Shown here one piece after another: positions 26,606 to 35,575 of a DNA stretch of 64,000 nt. The stretch covers positions 93,904-157,903 of the forward strand of contig NZ_MDFM01000011.1 of NCBI RefSeq assembly GCF_002939985.1. Direction: 5' to 3'. The notes beneath the pieces are model-generated. The model did no database searches. It had not been told where the DNA came from and worked only from the letters and a program-made list of their open reading frames with translations. The position numbers were made by a program, and so were the translations under genes. Each line of letters starts with the position of its first letter. Positions within the stretch are counted from its first letter, which is position 1. Source of the DNA: Xanthomonas hortorum pv. cynarae (GTDB taxonomy: Bacteria; Pseudomonadota; Gammaproteobacteria; Xanthomonadales; Xanthomonadaceae).

Positions 26606-27559
26606 TCAACGTAGGCGGGGGATCTGCACATGTGAGGGAGACATGGCATAGCAGGCCCGAAACGCACGGCTGAAATGTGCGGCAGTGGCAAACCCGCAAC
26701 GCCAGGCGATTTCCTGGACGCTTGCCGCCTGCCCATTACTCTCGCTCAACAAGCGGTGCGCGTGCTGCAGGCGCACCTGCCAGACATACCGCATCACACC
26801 GCTGTCTTCGGCCCGGAACAGGCGCTGCAAATGTTTGACCGACACATGCGCCGCTGCGGCAACTGCGGCGCTATCGAGCTGCTGATCGCCCAGATGCTGA
26901 TGGATGTAGCGCTTTGCACGAAACACCACCGCCGCGCCACTGCGCTGCTTCACCGTCTCGGTGGGGGTGGCGAGTATCGCGTCCACCAGATCGAGCAACT
27001 GCTGCTCCATCAGATGCCGCATGTGCGTGCTTGGCGAAACGTGCTGCGCGGCGATGCAATGAATCAGATCACGCGTGGCACGCATGTCCGCCGACTCCAT
27101 ATCCGGCACCAGCAAGCCATTCAACGCGTGGCGCAGGCCACGATCGCGCAAACCCGACTTTGGAATCCGCAACACCGTCATTTGGCTGCGTAAGGCAAAG
27201 GACTCGCTGAACGCACCACTCGGATCGAGCATGAACATGCTGCCGGCCGCAAAGCGCTGCTGCACGCCGGCCATTTCAATATCGACTTCACCGCCGGTCA
27301 TGAGTTTCAGATACAGCCATTCCCCCTGCCACGCGGCCTGCTTTTCGCCGGCCGGTGCCAGGGCCATGGCGCTCAGGTCTGCCATGGTCAACACCACATT
27401 CCCAAGATTCCAGTGTTGCGTCGTGGAATGTAACGACTTCGATGCGTCGAACGCACAATACAAACCATGCCGTTCAAGCATGACCTCGGACCAGGCCGCT
27501 CGCGCATCGGCGCTCGGTTCGAATCGGATAAATTGTTGCTCGAAAGCGGTGACGGCCAT
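26606..27559 (-). CDS. AraC-family transcriptional regulator
   Basis: This is a 317-residue regulator with an AraC-binding-like N-terminal domain (FIRFEPSADARAAWSEVM, then QQRFAAGSMFMLDPSGAFSE) and a C-terminal pair of helix-turn-helix motifs (SAAVAAAAHVSVKHLQRLFR; VQEIAWRCGFATAAHFSRAF), the second being the AraC signature. The first domain resembles the family that senses small organic substrates. The start is between ATG 27559 and the ATG 30 bases upstream; 27559 is taken because homology starts with MAVTAFEQQF. The GMC oxidoreductase gene lies 252 bp downstream on the same strand, so it is a plausible target. Confidence 0.9.
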   Translation of the reverse strand: MAVTAFEQQFIRFEPSADARAAWSEVMLERHGLYCAFDASKSLHSTTQHWNLGNVVLTMADLSAMALAPAGEKQAAWQGEWLYLKLMTGGEVDIEMAGVQQRFAAGSMFMLDPSGAFSESFALRSQMTVLRIPKSGLRDRGLRHALNGLLVPDMESADMRATRDLIHCIAAQHVSPSTHMRHLMEQQLLDLVDAILATPTETVKQRSGAAVVFRAKRYIHQHLGDQQLDSAAVAAAAHVSVKHLQRLFRAEDSGVMRYVWQVRLQHAHRLLSESNGQAASVQEIAWRCGFATAAHFSRAFRACYAMSPSHVQIPRLR

Positions 27560-27862
27560 GAAGACGTATCTCGGTGACGGCCTCGACATGCCGAGATACC
27601 GGAGGTGAGCCGACCAGGCGAGGCCACAAGGTTCACGCGCTCAAGCCGCGTCACCCTACGCTGTTTCCCCATCAATTACCGACTGCGTGCTACGGCTCTG
27701 GTAATGGCCCAGGTTGGGGTCGGTATTGAATGCGGTAGAGGGCGCTTTTGAAATGCTCGGTAGTTTCGCCACAGCTGTCGCACTCAGAGCCGCTTTAAAA
27801 ACAAAAAAGCCCGGGATCGCTCCCGGGCTTTCGTAGTGACTTCAAACCGCGAACTCAACCGA
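27560..27862. other. Intergenic region, AraC regulator to mlaA
   Basis: No gene is seen. The right part contains the terminator of the mla operon (27798-27830); the left part is the upstream region of the AraC gene. Confidence 0.45.
27798..27830 (-). terminator. Rho-independent terminator of the mla operon
   Basis: A 9-bp GC-rich inverted repeat (AGCCCGGGA / TCCCGGGCT, loop TCGC) is followed, reading the minus strand, by a T-run. It lies 33 bp beyond the mlaA stop. Confidence 0.9.
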
Positions 27863-28924
27863 TCAGCGAATCCATTGCGGAATCGGCATCGCGTCCACCG
27901 GCACGGTGCTGTCCTTGTCTTCGCGCAGATAGTCGGGCAGCTCGGTGTTCTTTTCGCGATGGCTGCGCAGATCGCGCACGATCTGGTAGTTGCGGCGTTG
28001 CATCCAGGCATCGCGGGTCAAGGCGTACTCGTCCGGTGCCTGGTCGCGCAGCGAATCCAGCGACATCAGCTGCGAACGCGTATCCACCAGCTGCAAGCCC
28101 TGCAGGGCAAAGCGCGCACCGCCATCGTCGACCTGGCGCACCCACGACAGTGGAATATCGCCACCCAGGCCAACGGTGTCGCGCACGGTGCGTGGGCCAA
28201 ACAGCGGCAGCTCGAAGTAACGCGAGTTACGCCAGCCCCAGGCACCCAGGGTCTGACCGAAGTCTTCGCTGCGGCGCGGAATGCCGGCTGCGGAGGCCGG
28301 GTCGAACAGACCGGCCACGCCCAACGTGGAGTTCATCACGAAGCGGCCCAGCGACTGCACCGCATACACCGGGTGGCCCTGCAGCAGCTGGTTGACCATG
28401 GTCAGCGGCGTGCCGAGGTTGTCGAAGAAGTTGGTCACGCCCAGGCGCGCCGGACTCGGCACCACCTTGGTGTAGGCGGTCGCCAGCGGACGCGCCACAC
28501 CGCGGTCCACCGCCATGTTGAAGCGGTGCATGCCGCGGTTGTAGCGCTCCCACGGGTCGTAGGCCGGTGCGCCAGGCTGTGCCGGGGCACCATTGCCGCC
28601 GGCTTGCGGCGTGGTGGGGCCATACAGCGCGTCGAAGTCGTCTTCAGCGGCGGTAGGCGCCCCTGAGCTGCTGCCGCTGGCATCGGCGCTGGCCTGGTCG
28701 CTGGGCGCAGCGGCAGTGACGGCAGTGGCCGGCAACGCGTCAGGTGCAGCGACTCCGGCAGCGGCCGGCTGCGCGGTCACTCCGGCATCGTCGCGGACCG
28801 GTGCTTCAGCACTTGGCGCGATGCTGGTCGCAGCTGCGGGCGGGGCGGACTTCGGCGTCTGGCTGGCGCATGCACCAAGCAGCAGGCAGGCGGCCAATAA
28901 AGAGAGGGGGCGTAACTGGGTCAT
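27863..28924 (-). CDS. mlaA: Outer-membrane lipoprotein MlaA (VacJ)
   Basis: This is a 353-residue outer-membrane lipoprotein that removes mislocalised phospholipids from the outer leaflet and passes them to the Mla system. The lipobox is LLAACLLLGACAS. The first third is a low-complexity Ala/Pro/Ser linker of about 110 residues, longer than in E. coli MlaA. The core VacJ domain follows: DPWERYNRGMHRFNMAVDRG, FFDNLGTPLTMVNQLLQGHP, RFVMNSTLGVAGLFDPASAA, EDFGQTLGAWGW and GPRTVRDTVG. It is the last gene of the mlaFEDCBA operon, 10 bp after mlaB. Start ATG 28924 gives the lipoprotein signal. Confidence 0.95.
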   Translation of the reverse strand: MTQLRPLSLLAACLLLGACASQTPKSAPPAAATSIAPSAEAPVRDDAGVTAQPAAAGVAAPDALPATAVTAAAPSDQASADASGSSSGAPTAAEDDFDALYGPTTPQAGGNGAPAQPGAPAYDPWERYNRGMHRFNMAVDRGVARPLATAYTKVVPSPARLGVTNFFDNLGTPLTMVNQLLQGHPVYAVQSLGRFVMNSTLGVAGLFDPASAAGIPRRSEDFGQTLGAWGWRNSRYFELPLFGPRTVRDTVGLGGDIPLSWVRQVDDGGARFALQGLQLVDTRSQLMSLDSLRDQAPDEYALTRDAWMQRRNYQIVRDLRSHREKNTELPDYLREDKDSTVPVDAMPIPQWIR

Positions 28925-28934
28925 GGGGTGGCGC

Positions 28935-29228
28935 TCACGCCTGAAAATCGAAAGTAGGGGACAAGCGATAAGCGGCGCGCAATTCGTCCAGACCGGACGC
29001 CTCACCCACCACCGTCACGGTACCAGTGCTGCGCACGCGTGCAGCCAGTTCGGCCAGCATCGCCACGCCGGCACTGTCCAGGCGTTGTACACCCGACAGG
29101 TCGAGCGTGCGCACGCCATCCAGCTGCGCGATCGCCTGCGGCCAGGCCGCAGTGACCGCTGCCCGGTCGAGCACGCCGGTGAGTGCCAGCGTGTCGCCGT
29201 TGCGTTGCACGGAGCTGTTACTTGCCAT
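28935..29228 (-). CDS. mlaB: STAS-domain protein MlaB
   Basis: This 97-residue STAS-domain protein binds the MlaF ATPase and stabilises the Mla ABC complex in E. coli. The STAS core includes LALTGVLDRAAVTAAWPQAI and the loop LDLSGVQRLDSAGVAMLAEL, where the SAG motif corresponds to the conserved anti-sigma-antagonist site. The start (ATG 29228) lies inside the end of mlaC, overlapping by 11 bases, so translation is coupled. Confidence 0.9.
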   Translation of the reverse strand: MASNSSVQRNGDTLALTGVLDRAAVTAAWPQAIAQLDGVRTLDLSGVQRLDSAGVAMLAELAARVRSTGTVTVVGEASGLDELRAAYRLSPTFDFQA

Positions 29229-29880
29229 TGGCCGGTGCCGCACCGACCTGCAGGTTGCCGCTGCGCAATTCTGCAGCGACCTTGGCGATGCCCTTCTCGC
29301 GCAACGGGCCGTCGAACTGGGTCTTGAAGGTCTGCACGTAGGAGATGCCTTCGATCATCACGTCGAAGATTTTCCACTGGCCGCTGACGTTACGCATCAT
29401 GTAATCGACCGGGGTCGGGTCGTTGCCGGCGCGCAGCAGGTCGGTGGAGACCTTGACGCCGCGGTTGCCCGGCAGCGCGCTCTCGGACTTGGCGCGGAAG
29501 GTCGGCTTGCCTTCGAAGTTCAGCAACGCGGTGCCGTAACGCTGCATCAGGTTGTCGGCCAGCGCATCGGCAAACAGCTTGACGTCCGCATCGGAGGCGC
29601 CACGGCCGTTCACGCCCAGCACCAGACGTGCCGAGTAGTCGCGGTCGAAGGCCTTGTTCAATTCGCCATCGATGTACTGACGCAGCGCGGCCGGGTTGCC
29701 GCGGAACTCGGCGCGGCGCTGGTCCAGCGTGCTCAGGATGCGCGTGCTGCTATCGATGACGGTCTTGGTCGCCGCGCCCTGTGCAGGCGCACTGGCGGCG
29801 GCCGGCTGGGCCAGCACGGTGGCCGGTGCGCACACCAGCAGGGTCGAGGCCAGGATGGCGGAAAGCAGGGTGGTTTTCAT
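29218..29880 (-). CDS. mlaC: Periplasmic phospholipid-binding protein MlaC
   Basis: This is a 220-residue periplasmic protein that shuttles phospholipid between the outer and inner membrane Mla complexes. A signal peptide (MKTTLLSAILASTLLVCAPA) is followed by the MlaC domain, with IDSSTRILSTLDQRRAEFRG, RDYSARLVLGVNGRGASDAD, LADNLMQRYGTALLNFEGKP and PTPVDYMMRNVSGQWKIFDV, all typical of the Ttg2C/MlaC family. It overlaps mlaD by 4 bases and mlaB by 11 bases. Confidence 0.95.
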   Translation of the reverse strand: MKTTLLSAILASTLLVCAPATVLAQPAAASAPAQGAATKTVIDSSTRILSTLDQRRAEFRGNPAALRQYIDGELNKAFDRDYSARLVLGVNGRGASDADVKLFADALADNLMQRYGTALLNFEGKPTFRAKSESALPGNRGVKVSTDLLRAGNDPTPVDYMMRNVSGQWKIFDVMIEGISYVQTFKTQFDGPLREKGIAKVAAELRSGNLQVGAAPANGK

Positions 29881-30428
29881 TGGTGGTGAGGTTCCGTAGA
29901 GGGAGAAGCGGGCGGGGCAGGCGGCGGGGCCTGGCCATCGGTGGCGGCCGGGGCATTGCTGCCACCACTACCGCCACCACTGAACATGTACTTGCCGACC
30001 AGCTGCAGCAGATCCACCGCCGGCTGGGTGAAGCCGATTTCTTCGCCCGGCTTGAGCGTTTCCGGGTCGCCGCCCGGCTGCAGCCCGATGTAGCTCTCGC
30101 CCAGCAGGCCGCTGGTGAAAATGCCGGCCGAGGTGTCGGCGGGCAGATCCTTGTATTTGGTGTCCAGCGACAAGGTCACCACCGAATCGAACTTGGTCGG
30201 ATCCAGGCTGATGTCGGAGACCTTGCCGATGGTCACGCCACCGATCTTCACCGGCGCCTGCGCACGCAGCTGGCCAATCTGGCTGAAGCGCGCGGTCAGC
30301 GTGTACTGGCTGGACCCGAAGCCCCAGCGCTGGTTGGTCGAGGCCACCGCCAGCACCAGCAGCGAGGCCAGGGTCAGCAGCAAAAAGGCGCCGACGGCGA
30401 ATTCGAGTCGTGGTCCACGCATGGCCAT
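29877..30428 (-). CDS. mlaD: MCE-domain protein MlaD
   Basis: This is a 183-residue inner-membrane protein with one N-terminal span (LEFAVGAFLLLTLASLLVLA) and a single MCE domain (LTARFSQIGQLRAQAPVKIG, GVTIGKVSDISLDPTKFDSV, AGIFTSGLLGESYIGLQPGG). It forms the hexameric periplasmic ring that links MlaFE to MlaC. A Pro/Ala/Gly-rich tail ends it. ATG 30428 follows GGTGAGTGG; ATG 30422 is an alternative. The gene sits 11 bp after the mlaE stop. Confidence 0.94.
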   Translation of the reverse strand: MAMRGPRLEFAVGAFLLLTLASLLVLAVASTNQRWGFGSSQYTLTARFSQIGQLRAQAPVKIGGVTIGKVSDISLDPTKFDSVVTLSLDTKYKDLPADTSAGIFTSGLLGESYIGLQPGGDPETLKPGEEIGFTQPAVDLLQLVGKYMFSGGGSGGSNAPAATDGQAPPPAPPASPSTEPHHQ

Positions 30429-30439
30429 AGTTATTCCAC

Positions 30440-31189
30440 TCACCTAAACAACATTGCAGAAAGGACGAAGTTGAACATCAGCACCAGCAGCGAGGCGTTC
30501 ACCACCGCGCGGGTGGTGGCGATCGAGGTGCCTTCGATGGTCGGCTCGGCGTGGAAGCCCACGTAGGCGGCAACCAGTGCGGCAGTACCGCCGAAGATCG
30601 CCGATTTGAGCATTGCCACGCCAAAGTCGTCCCAGAAGTCCACGCTATTGCTCAACCCCGACCAGAATGTGCCGTTGTCGATGCCCAACACGTGTACGGC
30701 CTCGAAGTAGCCGCCGGTGATGGCCAGCGAGCAGAACACGCCGGTCAGCAACGGCACCGTCAGCACCGCCGCCCAGAAGCGCGGCGCCACGGCCTTGGCA
30801 ATCGGGTCGATGGCCATCAGCTCCAGCGCCTTGATCTGGTCGGTAGCGCGCATCAGGCCGAGCTCGGCGGCGATCGAACTGCCGGCGCGGCCAATGAACA
30901 GCAGCGCGGTCAGCACCGGCGCCAGCTCGCGGTACAGCGACAGGCCGAGCAGGGTGGACAGCGCATCGGAGGCACCGTAGGTGGTCAGCGTGCGGTAGCC
31001 CTGCAGGGTCAGCACCAGGCCGACGAAGGCGCCGCCGACGGCGATGATCGGCAGCGAGCGCGCGCCGACCTTGTAGATCTCGCGCACCAACTCGGCGATG
31101 AAGTCGCGCGTGGGCACCGAGCCGCGCAGCACGGTCAGCGAGAACAGCCCGGCGCGGCCGAAGGCGCGGATCGATTCGACCATGGCCAT
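30440..31189 (-). CDS. mlaE: ABC permease MlaE
   Basis: This is a 249-residue permease subunit of the Mla phospholipid importer/exporter. About five to six membrane spans can be read, with the MlaE family signatures SLPIIAVGGAFVGLVLTLQG, RELAPVLTALLFIGRAGSSI and AAELGLMRATDQIKALELMA, plus DPIAKAVAPRFWAAVLTVPL. The start overlaps the mlaF stop by one base, so the two are translated together. Confidence 0.95.
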   Translation of the reverse strand: MAMVESIRAFGRAGLFSLTVLRGSVPTRDFIAELVREIYKVGARSLPIIAVGGAFVGLVLTLQGYRTLTTYGASDALSTLLGLSLYRELAPVLTALLFIGRAGSSIAAELGLMRATDQIKALELMAIDPIAKAVAPRFWAAVLTVPLLTGVFCSLAITGGYFEAVHVLGIDNGTFWSGLSNSVDFWDDFGVAMLKSAIFGGTAALVAAYVGFHAEPTIEGTSIATTRAVVNASLLVLMFNFVLSAMLFR

Positions 31190-31983
31190 CAGGCAGCACT
31201 CCGGTCGCGCCGCGGCGCCGCATCGAAGGCGATCGGGCCGTCCGGCTGGCCATGCAGGAACTGCTGCACCAGCGGGTCGGTGCTGTCCTGCAATTGCGCG
31301 GGCGTGCCGGCGAACACGATGCCGCCATTGGCGATGACCACGGCTTGATCGCTGATCGGCAAGGTTTCGTGCACGTGGTGACTGACGATGATGCTGGTCA
31401 GGCCCAGACTGTCGTTGAGGCGCTGAATCAAGCTCATGATCACGCCCGAGGCGATCGGGTCCAGGCCGGTCAGCGGCTCGTCGTAGATCATCAGCGGCGG
31501 GTCCAGTGCCAGCGCACGCGCCAGCGCCACCCGCCGCGCCATGCCGCCGGACAACTCGCGCGGCCAGGCATCGGCAGCGGCGAGCAGGCCGACCGCGTGC
31601 AGCTTCATCTGCACCAGGCGTTGCAGCACCGGTGCCGGCAGGCGGGTATGCGTGCGCAGCGGCAGCGCAACGTTGTCGGCCACGCTCAGGTCGGTCAGCA
31701 AGCCATTGCCCTGCAGCAGCACGCCGACATTGCGGCGCATCTCCAGTAGCGCACGGTTGCCGCGCGGAATCTCTTCACCAAACAGGGTGACGGTGCCGGC
31801 GACCGGACGCAGCTCGCCAGTCAGCGCGGCCAGCAAGGTGGACTTGCCGCTACCGGAGGGACCGAGCACGGCAGTGATGCTGCCGCGTGGCACATCGAGC
31901 GAGACGTCGCGCAGGATCGTGCGACCGCCGCGATCGATGCGGACACCGGACAACTGCACGACAGGGGATGCGGACGCCGTCAT
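31189..31983 (-). CDS. mlaF: ABC ATPase MlaF
   Basis: This is a 264-residue ABC ATPase that powers phospholipid transport by MlaE. The Walker A is GPSGSGKSTLL, the signature LSGGMARRVALARALAL, the Walker B LMIYDEPLTGLDPI, and the H-loop SHHVHE. It is the first gene of the minus-strand operon mlaFEDCBA. A divergent promoter region of about 190 bp of lower GC separates it from recC. Confidence 0.96.
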   Translation of the reverse strand: MTASASPVVQLSGVRIDRGGRTILRDVSLDVPRGSITAVLGPSGSGKSTLLAALTGELRPVAGTVTLFGEEIPRGNRALLEMRRNVGVLLQGNGLLTDLSVADNVALPLRTHTRLPAPVLQRLVQMKLHAVGLLAAADAWPRELSGGMARRVALARALALDPPLMIYDEPLTGLDPIASGVIMSLIQRLNDSLGLTSIIVSHHVHETLPISDQAVVIANGGIVFAGTPAQLQDSTDPLVQQFLHGQPDGPIAFDAAPRRDRSAA

Positions 31984-32176
31984 CGAAGCCTTTAACAGAA
32001 TTCCAACGCGATAGAGTAACCGTCACACGGCTGAACATAACCGAACCGGCGCGTGCAGTATTGTCGCATCGGGTCAGGATCAAACACGTGCGGTGCTGAA
32101 CGTTTTCGTGCAACACACCGTGCCGTGACACACGCCATGCTCGCCGAGTGCGACCACGCTACGGCATCATGGGCCG

Positions 32177-35100
32177 ATGATGCCGGCGCCCGATTTTCGT
32201 TTGTACCCGTCCAACGCGCTGGATACGCTGGCCGCCTTGCTCGCACAGGAGCTGCGCCGGCCGGTGCCGGAGCAGCCGTTGTTGCAGCCGGAGGTGGTGC
32301 TGATTCCGCAGGTGGCGATGCGGCGCTGGTTGCAGTCCACGCTGGCGGCCGAGCACGGTGTTGCAGCGAATCTGGAATTCCTCACCCCCGGCGAATTCGT
32401 CGCGCGCGCGCTGGAATGCAATCTCGGCCCGGCCGACGACGATCTGGACATGGCGACCACGCAGTGGCGCCTGTACGACGCCTTGCAGGCCGATCTGGGC
32501 AGCGATGCGGCGTTGGCGCCGCTGGCCGGTTATTTGTCCGATGGCGATGCGCTCAAGCCCTGGGCGCTGGCCGGCGAGCTGGGCAACGTGTTCGAGAAGT
32601 ACCAGGCCTGGCGACGCGACTGGTTGCTGCGCTGGGAAGGCGGCGCCGACCCCGACGACCCGCAGGCGCGCTTGTGGCGCAGCATCGCGTCCGGGCGGCA
32701 ATACCGCGCCCGCCGCATCGGCCAGTATCTGGATCGGTTTGCGCGGGCCGATGGTCCGCTGCCGCAGGGCTTGCCGAAGCGCCTGTTTGCCTTCGCCATC
32801 CTCAACATCTCGCCCGACGTGCTGCGCGTGCTGGCCACGCAAGCGCGCGTAGGCACGCTGCATTTCTATCTGCCCACGCCGACGCAAGGTTACTGGGGCG
32901 ATCTGCAAACCTTGTGGCAACGCCGCCGCGAAGACGGCGCGGTGCAGCTGTTCGCCGAGCAGGTGCAGGAAAACCCGCTGTTGCAGGCCTGGGGCGCGGC
33001 CGGGCGCGATTTCATGGCGTTGGTCGGCGATTACGAGGTAGTGCATCCGCTGGCCGAGATCGCCGCCTACGCCGATCCGCTGGAGTCCGGCCGCCGCGCA
33101 CTGGCCCATGGTGGTCTGGGCGACAGCCTGCTGCGGCGCATGCAGAGCGACCTGTTCCATCGTCGTGCGCCGGTGGTGCCGGCACTGTTGCCTGCGGTGA
33201 ATCTGCACGACCCCAGCCTGCAGGTGCACGCCTGCCACACCCGCCTGCGCGAGCTGCAGGTGCTGCACGACCAACTGCGCGCCTTGCTCGACGATGCGCG
33301 CTTCGACCCGCCGCTGCAGCCGCGCGAGATCGCGGTGCTGTCGCCAAATATCGACCCGTACGTGCCGTATATGGACGCGGTGTTCGGCAGCCACGGCAAC
33401 GACGACGCGCTGCCGTATGCGCTGGCCGATGCCAGCCCGTTGGCGAGCGAGCCGCTGGCCGAGGTGTTCCTCACCTTGCTCGGCTTGCCGATTGCACGCT
33501 TCGGCCTGCACGAGATTCTCGACCTGCTGGCCAGTGCGCCGATCGCCGAGGCCGCCGGCCTGGACGAAGCCGGGCTGGAACGCCTGCGCGGCTGGCTGCA
33601 CGCGGCCGGCGCGCGCTGGGGGCTGGATGCGGCGCATCGGCGTCAGCACCAGGCACCGAGCGACGACGCCTACACCTGGCGCTTCGCGCTGGACCGGCTG
33701 CTGCTCGGCCATGCCAGCGGCGCCGACGACGATATCGAGGGCGTGGCGCCATGGCCGCAGCTGGAAGGCAGCGCGCTGGCCGCACTCGATACCTTGTTGA
33801 AGCTGTTGCGCGTGCTCGAACGCCATCAATCGTTACTTGCCGAAGCGAAGACGCCGGTCGAGTGGCGCGAGCGTCTGCTCGGCCTGCTGGAAGAGCTGAT
33901 TCCGACCACGCCCTCGGCACCGCGTGCGCAGCGCGCGCTGGATCGCTTGCGCACATTGATCTACCAATTCGCCCGCGACGCAGTGCGCGCCGAGTACGCC
34001 GGCAAAGTTCCCGCCGAGGTGGTGCGTGCGCACTTCGCCGCAGTGCTGGGCGAGTCGGACACGCGCGCGCCGCTGCTCACCGGCGGCATCAGTTTCGGCC
34101 GCATGGTGCCGATGCGCTTGCTGCCGTTCCGCGCGATCTGCCTGCTCGGCATGAACGACGGCGACTTCCCGCGTCGCGACCCCGCTGCCGGACTCAATCG
34201 CCTCACTGCAGAGCTGGGCACCGAGCGCCGCCGCCACGGCGATCGTTCAACGCGCGAGGACGACCGCTTTCTGTTTCTGCAGTTGTTCGCCTCTGCGCAG
34301 GAAGTGTTTTATCTGAGTTACCTCGGCGCCGATGCGCGCGATGGCAGCGCACGCGAACCGTCGGTGCTGGTCAGCGAATTGCTGGCCAGCGCCGCGCAAT
34401 ATCACGCCGACCCAAAGGCCATCGATACGCTGGTCGTGCATCACCCGTTGCAGCCATTCGCCGCCGCCGCGTTCGGTGCGCCGGGCGATCACGGCGCCGA
34501 CCCGCGCCGCTTCAGTTATCGCCGCCAATGGCGGCCCGCGGTGGACAGCCTGGTCGGCCAGCGCCAGCCGCTCGCGCCGTGGGTGGCCGGTGCGTTGCCG
34601 GCCGATGACATCGCAGTGCCGAGCAGCGTCTCGATCGACGAGCTGCGCCGCCTGTTCGCCGACCCGGCCGGGCAGTTTCTGCGCCATCGGTTGGGCATGC
34701 GTCTGCCCGATCCGGCCGGCGAAGACAGCGACCTCGAACCCTTGCTCGCCCCCACGCGCGGGCTGGATCAATACGGCCTGCAGCAGCATGTCTTCGACGC
34801 CGCGCTGGCCGGCGACACCGAGCGGCTTTACGAGCGTCTGCGTGCACGTGCGTTGCTGCCGTCCGGCCCGTTGGGGCGTCGCCAGCTCGATGAGCGGGTG
34901 GCGCAACTGCGCCCTTATGCCGAGGCGTTCCGGCAATGGCGTGGCGAGGCGCCGGCCGAGTCGCGCCGCCTGCAGGTGCAGATCGGCGATGTCGAGGTGC
35001 ATGGCCGCGTGCCAGGTTGGTATGCGAGCGGCGTAGGGCGGGTGCAGGTCGGTGCGCTCAGTGGCCGCAGCGCGATCCGCCACGGCCTGGAATGGCTGCT

Positions 35101-35575
35101 GCTGCGCGCCGCCGGCGAACACGCGCCCTACGTGCGCTTCTTCGAAGACGAAGACGGTTTGGGCCCGCATCCCATCGACCCCGAACCGCTGTCGCAAACG
35201 CGGGCGCAAACCGCGTTGGCCGAACTGCTGCAGGTTTACTGGCAGGGCTTGCAGACGCCGCTGGCGTTCGCGCCCTACAGCAGCTGGAAATATCACCAGG
35301 CCGCGCGCAGCGACGATCTGGACAAGGCCATCAAGGACGCCGCCGGGCAGTGGCAATCCAGCTTCGGCTGGAGCGAATCGCACAGCCCGGAGCTGCGCCT
35401 GGTCAACCGCGGCCGCGACCCGTTCGCCGATGCGCAGCGCTTCGCCGAGTTCGCCATCACCAGCCATCGTGTGTACGACCTGCTCGAATGCGGCAACGCC
35501 GACGCCACGCTGGATCCGGAGCGTTTGATCGAGAGCTGGCGCCACTGGCACGGCGCGCAGGAAGAGGTCGAATGA
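32177..35575 (+). CDS. recC: Exodeoxyribonuclease V subunit gamma (RecC)
   Basis: This is an 1132-residue RecC, close to the E. coli length, the Chi-recognising and scaffold subunit of RecBCD, which processes double-strand breaks for recombination. Family landmarks are the N-terminal LYPSNALDTLAALLAQELRR, VLIPQVAMRRWLQ, the middle segment FGRMVPMRLLPFRAICLLGM with NDGDFPR, and the C-terminal inactive nuclease-like domain. ATG 32177 is followed by an immediate second ATG. The stop overlaps the start of recB (ATGA), so recC-recB-recD are translationally coupled. Confidence 0.95.
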   Translation: MMPAPDFRLYPSNALDTLAALLAQELRRPVPEQPLLQPEVVLIPQVAMRRWLQSTLAAEHGVAANLEFLTPGEFVARALECNLGPADDDLDMATTQWRLYDALQADLGSDAALAPLAGYLSDGDALKPWALAGELGNVFEKYQAWRRDWLLRWEGGADPDDPQARLWRSIASGRQYRARRIGQYLDRFARADGPLPQGLPKRLFAFAILNISPDVLRVLATQARVGTLHFYLPTPTQGYWGDLQTLWQRRREDGAVQLFAEQVQENPLLQAWGAAGRDFMALVGDYEVVHPLAEIAAYADPLESGRRALAHGGLGDSLLRRMQSDLFHRRAPVVPALLPAVNLHDPSLQVHACHTRLRELQVLHDQLRALLDDARFDPPLQPREIAVLSPNIDPYVPYMDAVFGSHGNDDALPYALADASPLASEPLAEVFLTLLGLPIARFGLHEILDLLASAPIAEAAGLDEAGLERLRGWLHAAGARWGLDAAHRRQHQAPSDDAYTWRFALDRLLLGHASGADDDIEGVAPWPQLEGSALAALDTLLKLLRVLERHQSLLAEAKTPVEWRERLLGLLEELIPTTPSAPRAQRALDRLRTLIYQFARDAVRAEYAGKVPAEVVRAHFAAVLGESDTRAPLLTGGISFGRMVPMRLLPFRAICLLGMNDGDFPRRDPAAGLNRLTAELGTERRRHGDRSTREDDRFLFLQLFASAQEVFYLSYLGADARDGSAREPSVLVSELLASAAQYHADPKAIDTLVVHHPLQPFAAAAFGAPGDHGADPRRFSYRRQWRPAVDSLVGQRQPLAPWVAGALPADDIAVPSSVSIDELRRLFADPAGQFLRHRLGMRLPDPAGEDSDLEPLLAPTRGLDQYGLQQHVFDAALAGDTERLYERLRARALLPSGPLGRRQLDERVAQLRPYAEAFRQWRGEAPAESRRLQVQIGDVEVHGRVPGWYASGVGRVQVGALSGRSAIRHGLEWLLLRAAGEHAPYVRFFEDEDGLGPHPIDPEPLSQTRAQTALAELLQVYWQGLQTPLAFAPYSSWKYHQAARSDDLDKAIKDAAGQWQSSFGWSESHSPELRLVNRGRDPFADAQRFAEFAITSHRVYDLLECGNADATLDPERLIESWRHWHGAQEEVE

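Noticed and set aside
32053..34608. Long plus-strand open frame (851 codons) in another frame of recC
   Set aside because: Arg/Ala-rich shadow of recC in GC-rich DNA with no recognisable domain; the recC frame has all landmarks and is coupled to recB.
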